Assembly (NCBI RefSeq): GCF_030063305.1
Contig: NZ_JASISV010000002.1
Location: 682,001-746,000, forward strand
Length of the DNA stretch: 64,000 bases
Source: Salinibacterium sp. G-O1
Lineage (GTDB): Bacteria; Actinomycetota; Actinomycetes; Actinomycetales; Microbacteriaceae
Direction of reading: 5' to 3'
The notes below the pieces were generated by a model, which searched no databases, was not told where the DNA came from, and saw only the letters and a program-made list of their open reading frames with translations. The translations under genes and the position numbers were made by a program. Positions 1-9,405 of the stretch are shown one piece after another. Numbering within the stretch: the stretch's first letter is position 1; every line of letters begins with the position of its first letter.

Positions 1-964
1 CGATGTCGACGAACGCAGCCTCCATGCTCGGCAGCACGTTCTGCACGCGGCCGAGGTAGACGTTGCCGATGAGGCTGGCGTCTGCGGCCTTGGCCACATA
101 GTGCTCGACGAGCACGTTGTCTTCGAGCACAGCGATCTGGATGCGGTCGAACTTCGAACGCACGACCATCATGCGGTCTACGCTCTCGCGGCGGGCGAGG
201 AATTCGCTTTCGGTGACCACGGGGCGGCGGCGGCCGGCGTCGCGACCATCGCGACGGCGCTGCTTCTTCGCCTCGAGTCGCGTCGAGCCCTTGATGCGTG
301 TGGGCTCGTTGCTGACGACCGGCTCGGGGCGCGGCTGGCGCACACGCACGACGGTGTTGGGCGCCTCATCGCCGGGACGGGCTTCCTCACCCGGGCGACG
401 ACGTGAGCGGCGGCGAACTGTGCCGGCCTCATCGGGGTTGTCCTGGTTGTTCTGGTCACCGCGGGTGTTGCCACCGTCGCGGCTGTTCTCGCGGCCCTGG
501 TCGCGTGCGTTCTTCTCACGTGGTTCACGATCGGCACGGGCGTTGCTCTCGCGGCCGGGGGCGCGCTCGGGCATCGGGGGAAGGTCCGGTGCCTGGAACA
601 GCAGGGACGTGCTCGGGCGCGCTGGGGCCTTCTTCGCTGGCGCTGTCGTGGCAACAGGGGCGTCGGCATCAGCCGCGGCTGGAGCCTGTGCGGCCTTGCG
701 TGGGGGGTTGCGCTTCACCGGCGGCTGGTCGGAGGCTGGCTTCTCGGCGGCATCCTGCTGCGTGACCTGAGGCTTTTCGGCGGGCGCTGCGTCGGCCTTC
801 GGCTCGGCAACCACTCGTGGAGCCTGGCTTTGCGCAGCCGGCGCCGCGGGAGTTTCGTCCGGCGTCGGGACCGCAGCCGCAGCATCCCGTGCTGCCTTGC
901 GGCCACCGAACAGGCGACTTCTCTTCTTCGGACCGTCTGCGTTGTTGTCGTGTGTATTCACCAT
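1..964 (-). CDS. rne: Ribonuclease E/G family protein, 5' part only
   Basis: This is the first 321 codons of an endoribonuclease E/G gene that continues past the left edge. The ATG follows an AGGAG sequence about 10 bases upstream. Residues 1 to about 255 are low-complexity: Ala/Pro-rich, then Arg/Asp/Asn-rich with several RRR and REN clusters, and probably disordered. Conserved sequence begins near VDRMMVVRSKFDRIQIAVLE and leads into YLGRVQNVLPSMEAAFVDI, the opening of the S1-like RNA-binding domain of RNase E/G. The catalytic DNase I-like and zinc-link parts lie outside the window. A long basic N-terminal extension ahead of the catalytic core is usual for actinobacterial RNase E. Known role of the family: mRNA turnover and rRNA processing at single-stranded AU-rich sites. 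Confidence 0.9.
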   Translation of the reverse strand, partial: MVNTHDNNADGPKKRSRLFGGRKAARDAAAAVPTPDETPAAPAAQSQAPRVVAEPKADAAPAEKPQVTQQDAAEKPASDQPPVKRNPPRKAAQAPAAADADAPVATTAPAKKAPARPSTSLLFQAPDLPPMPERAPGRESNARADREPREKNARDQGRENSRDGGNTRGDQNNQDNPDEAGTVRRRSRRRPGEEARPGDEAPNTVVRVRQPRPEPVVSNEPTRIKGSTRLEAKKQRRRDGRDAGRRRPVVTESEFLARRESVDRMMVVRSKFDRIQIAVLEDNVLVEHYVAKAADASLIGNVYLGRVQNVLPSMEAAFVDI

Positions 965-1348
965 TGCTGGCGTACTCCTAGCCCGGGTGGGCGACCGCGC
1001 CGCTCACCGGGTACTCTCTCGTGCGCTATCCCCGCATGTGTGCGGAGGACTGCTGCTAATTCTTCAGGTCATGCAGCGGGCCTGCCCCCGGGAGGGCTGC
1101 TCGCGCTGCATCAATGCTTTTGTCACTAAGACATTTGTCAAACTCAAGCTTGTTGTCACTATTGAACGGAACTTGCTATCCGCCTCGGTCAGTTCGTCGC
1201 ATACCTAGCGTTGGACTGCATTCCTGGCCCGGTTTCATGCCCGGTAAATCTGTATTAGGTGCCACGTCGAGCGCGGCTCGGGTGACTTGTCTCGATTATC
1301 GCATGCATTCTCAGTTAGAGGCTATTTGGCGCATGGGATAATCCGAAC
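965..1348. other. Intergenic region upstream of rne and the VKOR gene
   Basis: This gap of about 380 bases separates two divergent genes and shows no convincing ORF. On the minus strand a TTGACA hexamer lies at 1141..1136, which would leave a leader of about 150 bases before the rne start. No good -10 sits at the right distance, so the promoter is tentative. The stretch 1130-1260 is AT-richer than its surroundings, as promoter DNA usually is. Long leaders are known for rne genes in other bacteria, but no structure here can be called. Confidence 0.35.
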
Positions 1349-1942
1349 ATGACTCAGGCACTGGCCACTCGCCGCTCGCTTCCCCTGGCCATCGTGCTCA
1401 TCGTCACCGGGGTGATCGGGTGGCTCGCATCGCTCGCGCTGTTGCTCGACAAGCTTGCCGTGCTGGTGAATCCGGAGGTCGACCTCGACTGCAACCTCAG
1501 CGTGATCGTGCAGTGCGGCAAGAACCTGGACTCATGGCAGGGTGCGATCCTCGGCTTCCCCAACCCGATCCTGGGAGTGGCGGGCTTCGTCGCCCCCATC
1601 GCGGTCGGGGTGGCGCTGCTTGCCGGAGCGGGCTTCGCACGATGGTTCTGGATCGCCCTGAACGTCGGGGTACTGGGGGCATTCGGTCTCTGCCTCTGGC
1701 TGGCGTATCAGAGCATCTTCGCCCTCAGCACGCTGTGCCCGTGGTGCATGATCGTCTGGTCGGCCACCATCCCGCTGTTCTGGACGCTGACACTCTTCAA
1801 TGCCCGGGCGGGCATATTCGGTGCGAGGATGTCGCGGGCCGGGGCCGCGCTGTACACCTGGGTCCCGGCGATCACTGTCGCCAGCTACCTCGTGATCGCG
1901 ATCGTCGCCCAGCTGAGACTCGACGTACTGGCCACGCTGTAA
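1349..1942 (+). CDS. Vitamin K epoxide reductase (VKOR) family protein
   Basis: A 197-residue integral membrane thiol oxidoreductase. The VKOR pattern is complete: a first transmembrane segment at about 13-35, a loop cysteine pair at C48 and C56, further helices at about 72-92 and 97-120, and the redox motif CPWC at 130-133 at the start of the next helix. In actinobacteria this family reoxidises DsbA-like proteins outside the membrane and passes electrons to menaquinone, supporting disulfide formation in secreted proteins. No fused thioredoxin domain is present, so a separate partner is needed. It stands alone and converges on ndk. Confidence 0.9.
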   Translation: MTQALATRRSLPLAIVLIVTGVIGWLASLALLLDKLAVLVNPEVDLDCNLSVIVQCGKNLDSWQGAILGFPNPILGVAGFVAPIAVGVALLAGAGFARWFWIALNVGVLGAFGLCLWLAYQSIFALSTLCPWCMIVWSATIPLFWTLTLFNARAGIFGARMSRAGAALYTWVPAITVASYLVIAIVAQLRLDVLATL

Positions 1943-2012
1943 CGCTGCGGAATCTACCGCCGGATCGTGGGCCGACGACGCCCGGCGCAGGCCGGACGCC
2001 GCAGCAGCGGGG

Positions 2013-2426
2013 TTAGAACCAGAGTGCGAGCTCGCGAGTTGCCGACTCAGGCGAGTCGCTGCCGTGAACAAGGTTCTGCTGCACCTTCAGTCCCCAGTCG
2101 CGGCCCAGGTCGCCGCGGATGGTGCCGGGAGCGGCAGTGGTCGGGTCGGTCGTTCCTGCCAACACGCGGAAACCCTCGATGCACCGGTTGCCCGTGATGC
2201 GCAGCGCGACGACAGGGCCACTCATCATGAACTCGACGAGGGGCTCGTAGAACGGCTTGCCCTGGTGCTCTTCGTAGTGCTGGGCGAGCAGGTCGAGGTC
2301 AGCCTCGACAAGCTTGATGTCGACGAGCTGGTAGCCCTTGGCCTCGATACGGCGCAGAATCTCGCCGGTCAGGTTGCGGGCGACACCGTCGGGCTTGACG
2401 AGTACGAGTGATTCTTCAACAGACAT
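2013..2426 (-). CDS. ndk: Nucleoside-diphosphate kinase
   Basis: A 137-residue cytoplasmic enzyme that moves the gamma-phosphate of ATP to other NDPs through a phosphohistidine. It is full length for the family. The N-terminal VLVKPDGV carries the conserved Lys11, and the active-site motif NLVHGSDS carries His121. An AAGGAG lies just before the ATG. It is the last gene of the ileS-folC-DUF4233-ndk run, separated from DUF4233 by about 33 bases. This order is common in actinobacteria. Confidence 0.97.
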   Translation of the reverse strand: MSVEESLVLVKPDGVARNLTGEILRRIEAKGYQLVDIKLVEADLDLLAQHYEEHQGKPFYEPLVEFMMSGPVVALRITGNRCIEGFRVLAGTTDPTTAAPGTIRGDLGRDWGLKVQQNLVHGSDSPESATRELALWF

Positions 2427-2459
2427 GGGGTCTCCTTGGGTTGTGGGTGCGATGGTCGA

Positions 2460-2849
2460 TCAGGTGGATGTCGGATTCTCGAGTGCGGCGCGCTGCTGGT
2501 CGATCTGGCGACCCTTGACGAAGCAGTAGATCCAGATCGCGACAAAGGCGAGCGCCACAAAATACATGGCGGTCAGAACGATTCCGGTGGCGATGAGCAC
2601 AGCCTGCAAAGCCCACCCGACCCAGATTCCCCAGGGGTAGCGAAGCAGACGTCCGGCGACAATGAGCGCGACGATCAGCACGCCACCGCCCACGAATGCG
2701 GGAACCGGAGGCAGCGCCTTGAGTCCGAATACCGTCAGCGTGACGAAGAAAAGCAGCACGGCCTCGAGCACGAGCACGATGCTGAGCAGCGTCTCGGTCG
2801 TCGAACGCACGCGCCTCACGCGCGGTGCGGGTGGGTTGGTGTCGGTCAC
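2460..2849 (-). CDS. DUF4233 domain-containing membrane protein
   Basis: A small membrane protein of about 129 residues with four predicted hydrophobic helices after a short basic N-terminus (TTETLLSIVLVLEAVLLFF is the first). The chosen GTG start overlaps the folC stop in a GTGA arrangement, suggesting translational coupling. A GTG three codons upstream is also possible and would add three residues. The family is uncharacterised. Its steady place between folC and ndk is what identifies it. No catalytic motif is visible, and no function is proposed. Confidence 0.8.
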   Translation of the reverse strand: MTDTNPPAPRVRRVRSTTETLLSIVLVLEAVLLFFVTLTVFGLKALPPVPAFVGGGVLIVALIVAGRLLRYPWGIWVGWALQAVLIATGIVLTAMYFVALAFVAIWIYCFVKGRQIDQQRAALENPTST

Positions 2850-4369
2850 TGCTTCCACTTCTCGGCGGCCGCGAGTTCGATCGCGTCGCCCACGAGCGTG
2901 ATCGAGCCGGTGACCAGGACGGCGCGGCGCGGTGCTTCCGCGGCCCAGTCACGGGCATCCTCAATCGCCTGCTCGAAAGTGTCGAAGGTGAACGTCGCGT
3001 CGTCGCTGCATCCGTCACGCACGAGCTCGGCGAGCTCCTCGTGGTCGATGGCGCGATCGGAGTGCGACTGGGTCACATGGATGCGAGTGGCCACGGGCGC
3101 GAGCGCTGCGATGATTCCGCGCGCATCCTTGTCTTCAAGCACGCTGAGCACGACGACAACCTCATCGAACGTGAAGTAGGTGGAGATCGCCGCGGCCAGG
3201 GCGGTGGCTCCGTGGGGGTTGTGCGCGGCATCCACGATCACCGTCGGCTCTGTGCCGATAATCTGCAGTCGGCCTGGGGATGTCGCGGTCGCGAGCCCCT
3301 CGGCCAGCACATCGCCGACCAGCGCCTGGCTTCCCGCGCCGAGAAACGACTCGACGGCGGCGATCGCGAGGGCCGCATTGTGACCCTGGTGATCGCCGAA
3401 CATCGGCAGGAAGAGATCGGTGTACGTGCCGGCCAGCCCCTTCACCGAAATGACCTGTCCGCCCACGGCGACGTTCGACCCCAGCAGCTCGAAACCCGAG
3501 CCCTCCACGGCGAAGGTGGCCTCGGTGAGCTCGACGGCACGCTCAAGCTCTGCAAGCGCATCGTCGGTCTGGCTCGCCGAGACGACGTTAGCCAGTGGCT
3601 TGATGATTCCGGATTTGGTTCGCGCGATCTCCGCGATCGTCGACCCGAGGCGCTGGGTGTGGTCGAGCGCGATCGGCGTGAAGACGGCAACCTGCCCATC
3701 GGCGACGTTCGTGGAATCCCATTCGCCACCCATCCCGACCTCGATGACCGCAACATCCACCGGAGCATCGGCGAAACTCGCATAGGCCAGCACCGTGAGC
3801 GCCTCGAAGAAGGTGAGCGGCTCCTCGGAGGAGGCGATCAGCTCGGCGTCGACCATGTCGATAAACGGGCGGATGTCAGCCCAGTTGGCGGCAAGGGCGC
3901 GGTTCGAGATGGGCTGTCCATCGATCACGATGCGCTCGTTGACGCGGCGAAGATGTGGGCTCGTCAGCAGCCCGGTGCGAAGCCCGTACGCGCGGAGGAT
4001 GCTCTCGGTGATGCGACTCGTTGAGGTCTTTCCGTTCGTGCCCGTGATGTGCACGATCGGGAAGGTTGCCTGCGGGTCGCCCAGCAGCTCGACGGCACGA
4101 CGCGTGGCTTCGAGCCGCGGCTGGGGAGCTGCCTCGCCGATGCGGGCCAGCAATTCGTCGTAGACGCGATCCGCGTCATCCTGATACTCGGTGTCTTCGA
4201 GCTCGAAGTCGGAATCGTCGTCGAGATTCGTGCCCTCATCGCCCTGGGCGAACGGGCTCAGGTCGGCGAGCGGGTTGGCGTTGTCATCGCCGAGGTCGCT
4301 TTCGTCGAACTCGTCGCCGGTATCGAAGCCTTCGTTGTCGCCGCGACCGGATTCACCGTTGTCAGACAT
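2846..4369 (-). CDS. folC: Bifunctional folylpolyglutamate synthase / dihydrofolate synthase
   Basis: A 507-residue Mur-ligase-type enzyme that adds glutamate to dihydropteroate and to reduced folates. Seen here: the P-loop ITGTNGKTS (GTNGKT at 110-115), the central [21 protein letters not shown] signature region and the C-terminal VDAAHNPHG motif. The P-loop lies about 60 residues later than in typical FolC. The extra N-terminus is very acidic, with about 25 Asp/Glu and one Arg in the first 65 residues. The start overlaps the ileS stop by 8 bases and the gene overlaps DUF4233, so it is transcribed with both. An internal start is conceivable, but no internal ATG or GTG with a good ribosome site is obvious. 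Confidence 0.95.
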   Translation of the reverse strand: MSDNGESGRGDNEGFDTGDEFDESDLGDDNANPLADLSPFAQGDEGTNLDDDSDFELEDTEYQDDADRVYDELLARIGEAAPQPRLEATRRAVELLGDPQATFPIVHITGTNGKTSTSRITESILRAYGLRTGLLTSPHLRRVNERIVIDGQPISNRALAANWADIRPFIDMVDAELIASSEEPLTFFEALTVLAYASFADAPVDVAVIEVGMGGEWDSTNVADGQVAVFTPIALDHTQRLGSTIAEIARTKSGIIKPLANVVSASQTDDALAELERAVELTEATFAVEGSGFELLGSNVAVGGQVISVKGLAGTYTDLFLPMFGDHQGHNAALAIAAVESFLGAGSQALVGDVLAEGLATATSPGRLQIIGTEPTVIVDAAHNPHGATALAAAISTYFTFDEVVVVLSVLEDKDARGIIAALAPVATRIHVTQSHSDRAIDHEELAELVRDGCSDDATFTFDTFEQAIEDARDWAAEAPRRAVLVTGSITLVGDAIELAAAEKWKQ

Positions 4370-7300
4370 TTACTGCTCCCGATTTCCAGACGTCGATGAC
4401 CAGCACGCCGTCATTCGCGTATTGGCCAGCCTTAAGCGTTGCACGTTGTGAGCCGACCATCGAGTCGAGCGCAGACATCTCGGGTTCGGGTGACACAGCG
4501 AAGTCGATCCCGGTCGCCAGCGTCTCGCCCCCGATGGTGTCGGAGAACGACTCGAGTGCTGCGATATCGGTTTCTGATGACCCCATGATCGACAGCGTGA
4601 TGCGGTCGCTGACATCGAGTCCGGCGGCCTTCCTGGTGTCCTGGATGGCACGGATGAGGTCGCGCGCCAACCCCTCAGCCTCAAGCTCAGGAGTCGACTG
4701 GGTGTCGAGGATGATGAACCCGCCGTCGGCGAGGAACGCGATCGCACTCGACTCATCCAGTGCCTCCGGCTGCAGCTCGAACTCGCCAGCGAGCAGTTCG
4801 ACTCCCCCGGCGATCACGCCATCGGCGCCGGACGCGGCCCAGTCTCCGGCCTTCGCCGCCTGGATCACCTGCTGCACCTGCTTGCCCAATCGCGGGCCGA
4901 GTGCGCGAGCGTTGACCGTGAGCTTGCGGCTGATGCCGAAGTTCTCGAGGGAACCGTCGGCGAGGGGCTCGAAGTCGACGGCCTTGAGGTTCAACTCTTC
5001 GCCCAGGATGCCCTGCACACCGTCGAACCATTCGCTGCGGGTGGTGACGATCGTCAGCTTGGCCAACGGCAGTCGAACGCGCAAGGAGCGGTTCTTGCGC
5101 AGCGCGAGCCCCGCCGAGGCGATCTCACGCACGTAATCCATTTCGGCGACAAGCTCATGGTCGGCCGGGAACGCCGAGGCGTCTGGCCAGTCCGTCAGGT
5201 GCACACTGCGGCCACCCGTGAGCCCCCGCCACGCTTCCTCCGCAATCAGCGGGATGAGCGGAGCAGCAACGCGCATGACGGTCTCGAGCACGGTGAACAG
5301 AGTGTCGAACGCGTCGTGGTCGCCCTGCCAGAACCGGTCGCGGCTGCGCCTGACATACCAGTTGGTCAGAACGTCGGCGAAGTCTCGAAGCCTGGCCGCG
5401 GCGATGGGGCTGTCGAGCGCCTCGAGGTCGGCCGTGACATCCCGAACCAGCTCGCCGGTCTTGGCGAGGATGTAGCGGTCGAGGAGGTTCTCGGAGGCTG
5501 TGCTCCAGGTGGCCTCGTAGTCGCTCGCGTTCGCGTACAGGGCGAAGAAGTAGTACGTGCTCCACAGCGGAAGCATGAGCTCGCGCACGCCAGCGCGGAT
5601 GCCCTCCTCGGTGACGACGAGGTTGCCGCCGCGGATCACCGACGACGACATCAGGAACCAGCGCATCGCGTCGGCGCCGTCGCGGTTGAACACCTCGTTC
5701 ACGTCGGGGTAATTGCGCAGGCTCTTCGACATCTTCTGCCCGTCGCTGCCGAGCACAATGCCATGGCTGATGACGTTCTTGAACGCCGGCCGGTCGAACA
5801 GCGCGGTCGACAGCACGTGCAGCATGTAGAACCAGCCGCGTGTCTGGCCGATGTACTCGACGATGAAGTCTGCGGGGTTGTGCGCCTCGAAGAACTCCTG
5901 GTTCTCGAACGGATAGTGCACCTGCGCGAACGGCATGGATCCCGAGTCGAACCAGACGTCGAGCACGTCCTCGATGCGGCGCATGGTCGAGCGGCCGGTC
6001 GGGTCGTCGGGGTTCGGACGGGTCAGCTCGTCGATGTAGGGACGGTGCAGGTCTGGCACGCCGTCCGCGTTCAACGGCAGACGCCCGAAGTCTGCTTCGA
6101 GCTCGGCGAGTGAGCCGTAGACATCGACGCGCGGGTAGTCGGGGTCGTCGCTCTTCCAGACCGGGATGGGGCTGCCCCAGTATCGGTTGCGGCTGATCGA
6201 CCAGTCGCGCGCGTTCGCGACCCACTTGCCGAACTGGCCGTCTTTGACGTTCTCGGGAACCCAGTTGATCTCCTGGTTGAGCTCGCCCATGCGGTCGCGG
6301 AATTCCGGGACCTTCACGAACCAGCTCGACACGGCCTTGTAGATCAGCGGGTTGCGGCAACGCCAGCAGTGCGGGTAGCTGTGCTCGTAGCTCGCCACAC
6401 GCATGAGTCGTGCGTCGTCACGCAGCTTGCGGATGAGCGGCTTGTTGGCCTCGAACACCTGCAGGCCCGCGACATCCTCGATGACGCTCAGAAACTTGCC
6501 GCCGTCATCGACAGACAGGATGACCGGGATGCCCGCCGCAGCACACACCAGCTGGTCGTCTTCACCGAAGGCGGGGGCCTGGTGCACGATGCCGGTGCCC
6601 TCACCGGTGGCCACGTACTCGGCGACAAGGATCTGCCAGGCGTTCTCGGTGCCCCATTCGGCGGCATCCGCGAAGTAATCCCACAATCGGGCGTAGCGCA
6701 CGCCCTCGAGCTCGCGACCCTTCAGCGTCCGGGTGATCGCGGATGCCGCGGCATCCGCCGACTCGTAGCCGAGCTCTTTCGCGTATGCGCTGATCGTGTC
6801 CGTTGCCAGCAGGTAGTCGGCGACACCCTCTGCCGCCCCGTCACCGCCACCCAGCGGACCGCTCGGCACGACGGAGTAGTCGATGTCGGGTCCCACGGCG
6901 AGCGCGAGGTTCGTCGGGAGGGTCCACGGTGTCGTCGTCCAGGCGAGAGCGCGCACGGCGGTCAGGCCGAGGCTTTCGGCCTTGGCGCCATCCAGCGCGA
7001 ACGTCACGGTGACCGACTGGTCCTGGCGCATCTTGTAGACGTCATCGTCCATGCGCAGCTCGTGGTTGGAGAGCGGAGTCTCGTCGTGCCAGCAATACGG
7101 CAGCACGCGGAACCCCTCGTAGGCGAGCTCCTTGGTGTGCAGCTGCTTGAACGCCCAGATGACGGACTCCATGAACGTGACATCCAGCGTCTTGTAGTCG
7201 TTCTCGAAGTCGACCCAGCGCGCCTGGCGGGTGACGTAGTCCTCCCACTCCTTCGTGTAGGCGAGCACGGATTCGCGGGCCTTCGCGTTGAAGACCGCGA

Positions 7301-7658
7301 TGCCCATCTCTTCGATCTGCGCCTTCTCGGTGATGCCCAGCTGACGCATCGCCTCGAGCTCTGCCGGCAGGCCGTGGGTGTCCCACCCGAAGCGGCGGTG
7401 CACCTGCTTGCCGCGCATGGTCTGGAACCTGGGGAACAGGTCTTTCGCGTATCCGGTCAGGAGGTGACCGTAGTGCGGAAGCCCGTTGGCAAAGGGAGGG
7501 CCGTCGTAGAAGACCCACTCCGGTGCGCCGTCGCGCTGGTCGATGGACGCCTGGAAGGTGCCATCCGTCTTCCAGAAACTGAGAACGCGCTCCTCGATCT
7601 CGGGGAAGCGCGGTGACGGCGCGACAGGCTCGTCGGGGGTGTGGCGGGGGTACGACAT
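4362..7658 (-). CDS. ileS: Isoleucine--tRNA ligase
   Basis: A class I aminoacyl-tRNA synthetase of 1098 residues, the long form found in actinobacteria. The ATP-binding HIGH-type motif reads HYGH at 62-65 ([11 protein letters not shown]) and KMSKS is at 642-646. An editing domain lies between them and an anticodon-binding domain follows. The ATG at 7658 was chosen because AGGAG stands just upstream inside a regulated leader. The longer open frame back to 7757 only reads through that leader. It heads the ileS-folC-DUF4233-ndk unit, so the T-box leader would act directly on ileS and, by coupling, perhaps on folC. Confidence 0.97.
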   Translation of the reverse strand: MSYPRHTPDEPVAPSPRFPEIEERVLSFWKTDGTFQASIDQRDGAPEWVFYDGPPFANGLPHYGHLLTGYAKDLFPRFQTMRGKQVHRRFGWDTHGLPAELEAMRQLGITEKAQIEEMGIAVFNAKARESVLAYTKEWEDYVTRQARWVDFENDYKTLDVTFMESVIWAFKQLHTKELAYEGFRVLPYCWHDETPLSNHELRMDDDVYKMRQDQSVTVTFALDGAKAESLGLTAVRALAWTTTPWTLPTNLALAVGPDIDYSVVPSGPLGGGDGAAEGVADYLLATDTISAYAKELGYESADAAASAITRTLKGRELEGVRYARLWDYFADAAEWGTENAWQILVAEYVATGEGTGIVHQAPAFGEDDQLVCAAAGIPVILSVDDGGKFLSVIEDVAGLQVFEANKPLIRKLRDDARLMRVASYEHSYPHCWRCRNPLIYKAVSSWFVKVPEFRDRMGELNQEINWVPENVKDGQFGKWVANARDWSISRNRYWGSPIPVWKSDDPDYPRVDVYGSLAELEADFGRLPLNADGVPDLHRPYIDELTRPNPDDPTGRSTMRRIEDVLDVWFDSGSMPFAQVHYPFENQEFFEAHNPADFIVEYIGQTRGWFYMLHVLSTALFDRPAFKNVISHGIVLGSDGQKMSKSLRNYPDVNEVFNRDGADAMRWFLMSSSVIRGGNLVVTEEGIRAGVRELMLPLWSTYYFFALYANASDYEATWSTASENLLDRYILAKTGELVRDVTADLEALDSPIAAARLRDFADVLTNWYVRRSRDRFWQGDHDAFDTLFTVLETVMRVAAPLIPLIAEEAWRGLTGGRSVHLTDWPDASAFPADHELVAEMDYVREIASAGLALRKNRSLRVRLPLAKLTIVTTRSEWFDGVQGILGEELNLKAVDFEPLADGSLENFGISRKLTVNARALGPRLGKQVQQVIQAAKAGDWAASGADGVIAGGVELLAGEFELQPEALDESSAIAFLADGGFIILDTQSTPELEAEGLARDLIRAIQDTRKAAGLDVSDRITLSIMGSSETDIAALESFSDTIGGETLATGIDFAVSPEPEMSALDSMVGSQRATLKAGQYANDGVLVIDVWKSGAVNV

Positions 7659-7659
7659 G

Positions 7660-7850
7660 TGTGCGGCTCCTGGTGTTGTCTCAACACGAGGACGACATTG
7701 CTGCCGCGGTACCACCCCGCTTGCCCTCACGCTGTTACGCGCGTTGGCCTCTCTCACTGCTGTGACGGGCTTACCCGCTCGGCTCTACTGGGGCTTGCAC
7801 CCGTTCTTCCGAGAACTCCCCGGTGATGGCCGGATCAACGTCATTCTGCG
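7660..7850 (-). promoter_or_regulatory. T-box riboswitch leader of ileS (ultra-short stem I, translational type)
   Basis: The leader shows each expected part. Stem I is CCGG(7833-7830)/CCGG(7823-7820), with a loop that presents AUC, an isoleucine codon, at 7827..7825. The T-box sequence GGGUGGUACCGCGG is at 7717..7704; its UGGU can pair with the ACCA end of tRNA-Ile. CCUC at 7691..7688 can pair with GAGG at 7728..7725, giving the antisequestrator. The overlapping UCCU can instead pair with the Shine-Dalgarno AGGA (7671..7668), extending a GUGUUG/CAACAC hairpin at 7687-7673. These pairings exclude each other, so uncharged tRNA-Ile should free the ribosome site. This matches the known actinobacterial ileS class. 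Confidence 0.93.
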
Positions 7851-7853
7851 TCA

Positions 7854-7859
7854 AGTGTA
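7854..7859 (-). promoter_or_regulatory. Probable -10 element of the ileS leader
   Basis: TACACT lies about 20 bases before stem I of the T-box, which would start the transcript at about 7848. No strong -35 is seen at the usual distance, which is common in actinobacterial promoters. Confidence 0.5.
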
Positions 7860-7927
7860 GCGGCAGCGAGCGCCCGGAATATGAGGGATGCGGGAATGCG
7901 CCACCCAACTCGTAAGCTTTACTCTTT

Positions 7928-9271
7928 GTGACTACCACCAGTGGCAAAGCGCCAACCACTACAGAAGCAACACCCGCCCCGCTCTTCGACCGTCCCACGG
8001 CTCGCAAGGCAGTCTGGGCCGCACTTGTCGGCTCATCCCTCGAAGCATTCGACTTCTACGTCTTCGCGTATTTCAGCGCGATCTTCGCCCCCGCACTGTT
8101 CTTTCCCGATCTGGATCCGGCCGCGGGGCTGCTCGGCTCATTCGCCGTCATCGCCGTCGCGTTCATTGTCCGCCCCATCGGAGCCGCGATCTTCGGCAAC
8201 CTGGGCGACCGCATCGGCCGCAAGCGCACCCTGCTGATCACGATCACGATCATGGGCGTGGCCACCGGCCTGATCGGGCTGCTGCCCGACTTCGCCACGA
8301 TCGGCATCGCCGCGCCGCTGCTGCTTCTGCTCCTGCGAATCGCGCAAGGGCTGTCGCTCGGCGGCGAGTGGGGTGGCGGCATCCTGATCGCTGTCGAACA
8401 CGCGGAGCCGAAGCGTCGCGGACTCTACGCCGCACTGCCCCAGCTCGGCTCCCCCGTCGGCACGATCCTCACCGGAGCCCTGCTGCTCATCCTGCCGACG
8501 ATCATCGGCGGCGACGCCATGCTCGAGTGGGGCTGGCGTATTCCGTTCCTGCTCGCCTTCCCGCTGCTGGCCGTGTCTCTCTACCTGCGCCTCGCGATCA
8601 ACGAGACCCCGGTCTTCACCCAGCTCGTGGTCGAGAAGAAGCGCGAGCGCATCCCTGTGCTGGCCGCGTTCCGCAAGTACCCGGTCGCAATCCTGGTCGC
8701 GGTCGGAGCAGCAATGCTCGGGATCGGGTCGTACTCGCTCATGAACACGTACACGATCGGTTACGGCATCAGCGTGCTCGGGTTCTCGTACCCCGACCTT
8801 GCGCTCGCCACCCTGATCGGCAGCCTGCTGCAGCTCGTGACCATCCCACTGTTCGGGGTGCTCGCGAACCACATCGGTCCCGCCCGTGTGGTCGTAATCG
8901 GCGCCATCGGAACCCTGCTCATCGCGTTCCCGATGTACTTCCTGCTGCAGTTCGCCACCTTCCAGATCCTGGTCGGCACGATGATCATCGGCGGAATCCT
9001 GCCGACCCTCGCGTGGGCAGGACTCGGCGGCCTGATGGCGAACATCTTCGGCGGCCCCGTCCGGTACAGCGCCATGTCGATCGCCTACGCGGTCGCGGCC
9101 GCGCTCTCCGGCATCATCCCGTTCGCCACCCAGGGCTTGTCGATTGCGACGGATGGCGCGTGGTGGCACCCCGGCGTCGTGCTGGCGATCATCTCCGCCA
9201 TCACCCTGGTCTGCGCATCCATCGCCTCGCGCTGGACCCGTGCCGTCGACGCGGATCCCATCCTGAGGTAA
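7928..9271 (+). CDS. MFS transporter, metabolite:H+ symporter (MHS) type
   Basis: A 447-residue protein with 12 predicted membrane helices. The MHS subgroup is indicated by SSLEAFDFYVFAYFSAIF near residues 37-54, the loop 2-3 motif GDRIGRKRTLL and the EHAEPKRRGLY stretch after helix 4. Relatives carry proline, glycine betaine, shikimate, alpha-ketoglutarate or citrate with protons, and the substrate here cannot be told. The GTG start sits close to an AT-rich stretch with no clear ribosome site, so the message may be leaderless. It is monocistronic, divergent from ileS and followed by a palindromic repeat. Confidence 0.88.
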   Translation: MTTTSGKAPTTTEATPAPLFDRPTARKAVWAALVGSSLEAFDFYVFAYFSAIFAPALFFPDLDPAAGLLGSFAVIAVAFIVRPIGAAIFGNLGDRIGRKRTLLITITIMGVATGLIGLLPDFATIGIAAPLLLLLLRIAQGLSLGGEWGGGILIAVEHAEPKRRGLYAALPQLGSPVGTILTGALLLILPTIIGGDAMLEWGWRIPFLLAFPLLAVSLYLRLAINETPVFTQLVVEKKRERIPVLAAFRKYPVAILVAVGAAMLGIGSYSLMNTYTIGYGISVLGFSYPDLALATLIGSLLQLVTIPLFGVLANHIGPARVVVIGAIGTLLIAFPMYFLLQFATFQILVGTMIIGGILPTLAWAGLGGLMANIFGGPVRYSAMSIAYAVAAALSGIIPFATQGLSIATDGAWWHPGVVLAIISAITLVCASIASRWTRAVDADPILR

Positions 9272-9278
9272 CGCCTCG

Positions 9279-9340
9279 CCGCGAACCGCGGCAAATGTTG
9301 CGTCGGACACGGTTCCGTGAACATTTGCCGCGGCTCGCGG
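9279..9340. repeat. Palindromic intergenic repeat, copy 1
   Basis: Two 21-base arms (9279-9299 and 9320-9340) form an inverted repeat with one mismatch. The arm core is CGCGAACCGCGGCAAATG. A small inner hairpin, CACGG/CCGTG, occupies the spacer. The same outer arm and nested-hairpin design recurs at 57157-57220. It begins 7 bases after the MFS stop, so it may also act as a terminator, but no T-run follows. Confidence 0.75.
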
Positions 9341-9405
9341 GTGCACGTGGGCGCAGCTGAGCGCGCCTCTCCCGCATCCCGCACCTGCCGTGCTTTGCTC
9401 GGCAC

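Noticed and set aside
1941-2012. Possible terminator between the VKOR gene and ndk
   Set aside because: Only short, widely spaced GC complementarities; no stable hairpin with a T-run.
2825-4024. 399-codon plus-strand ORF opposite folC
   Set aside because: Antisense shadow of folC; charged, repetitive composition and no ribosome site, while folC has all family motifs.
6369-7616. 415-codon plus-strand ORF opposite ileS
   Set aside because: Antisense to a clear synthetase gene with HYGH and KMSKS; Arg/His/Val-rich composition typical of GC-rich shadows.
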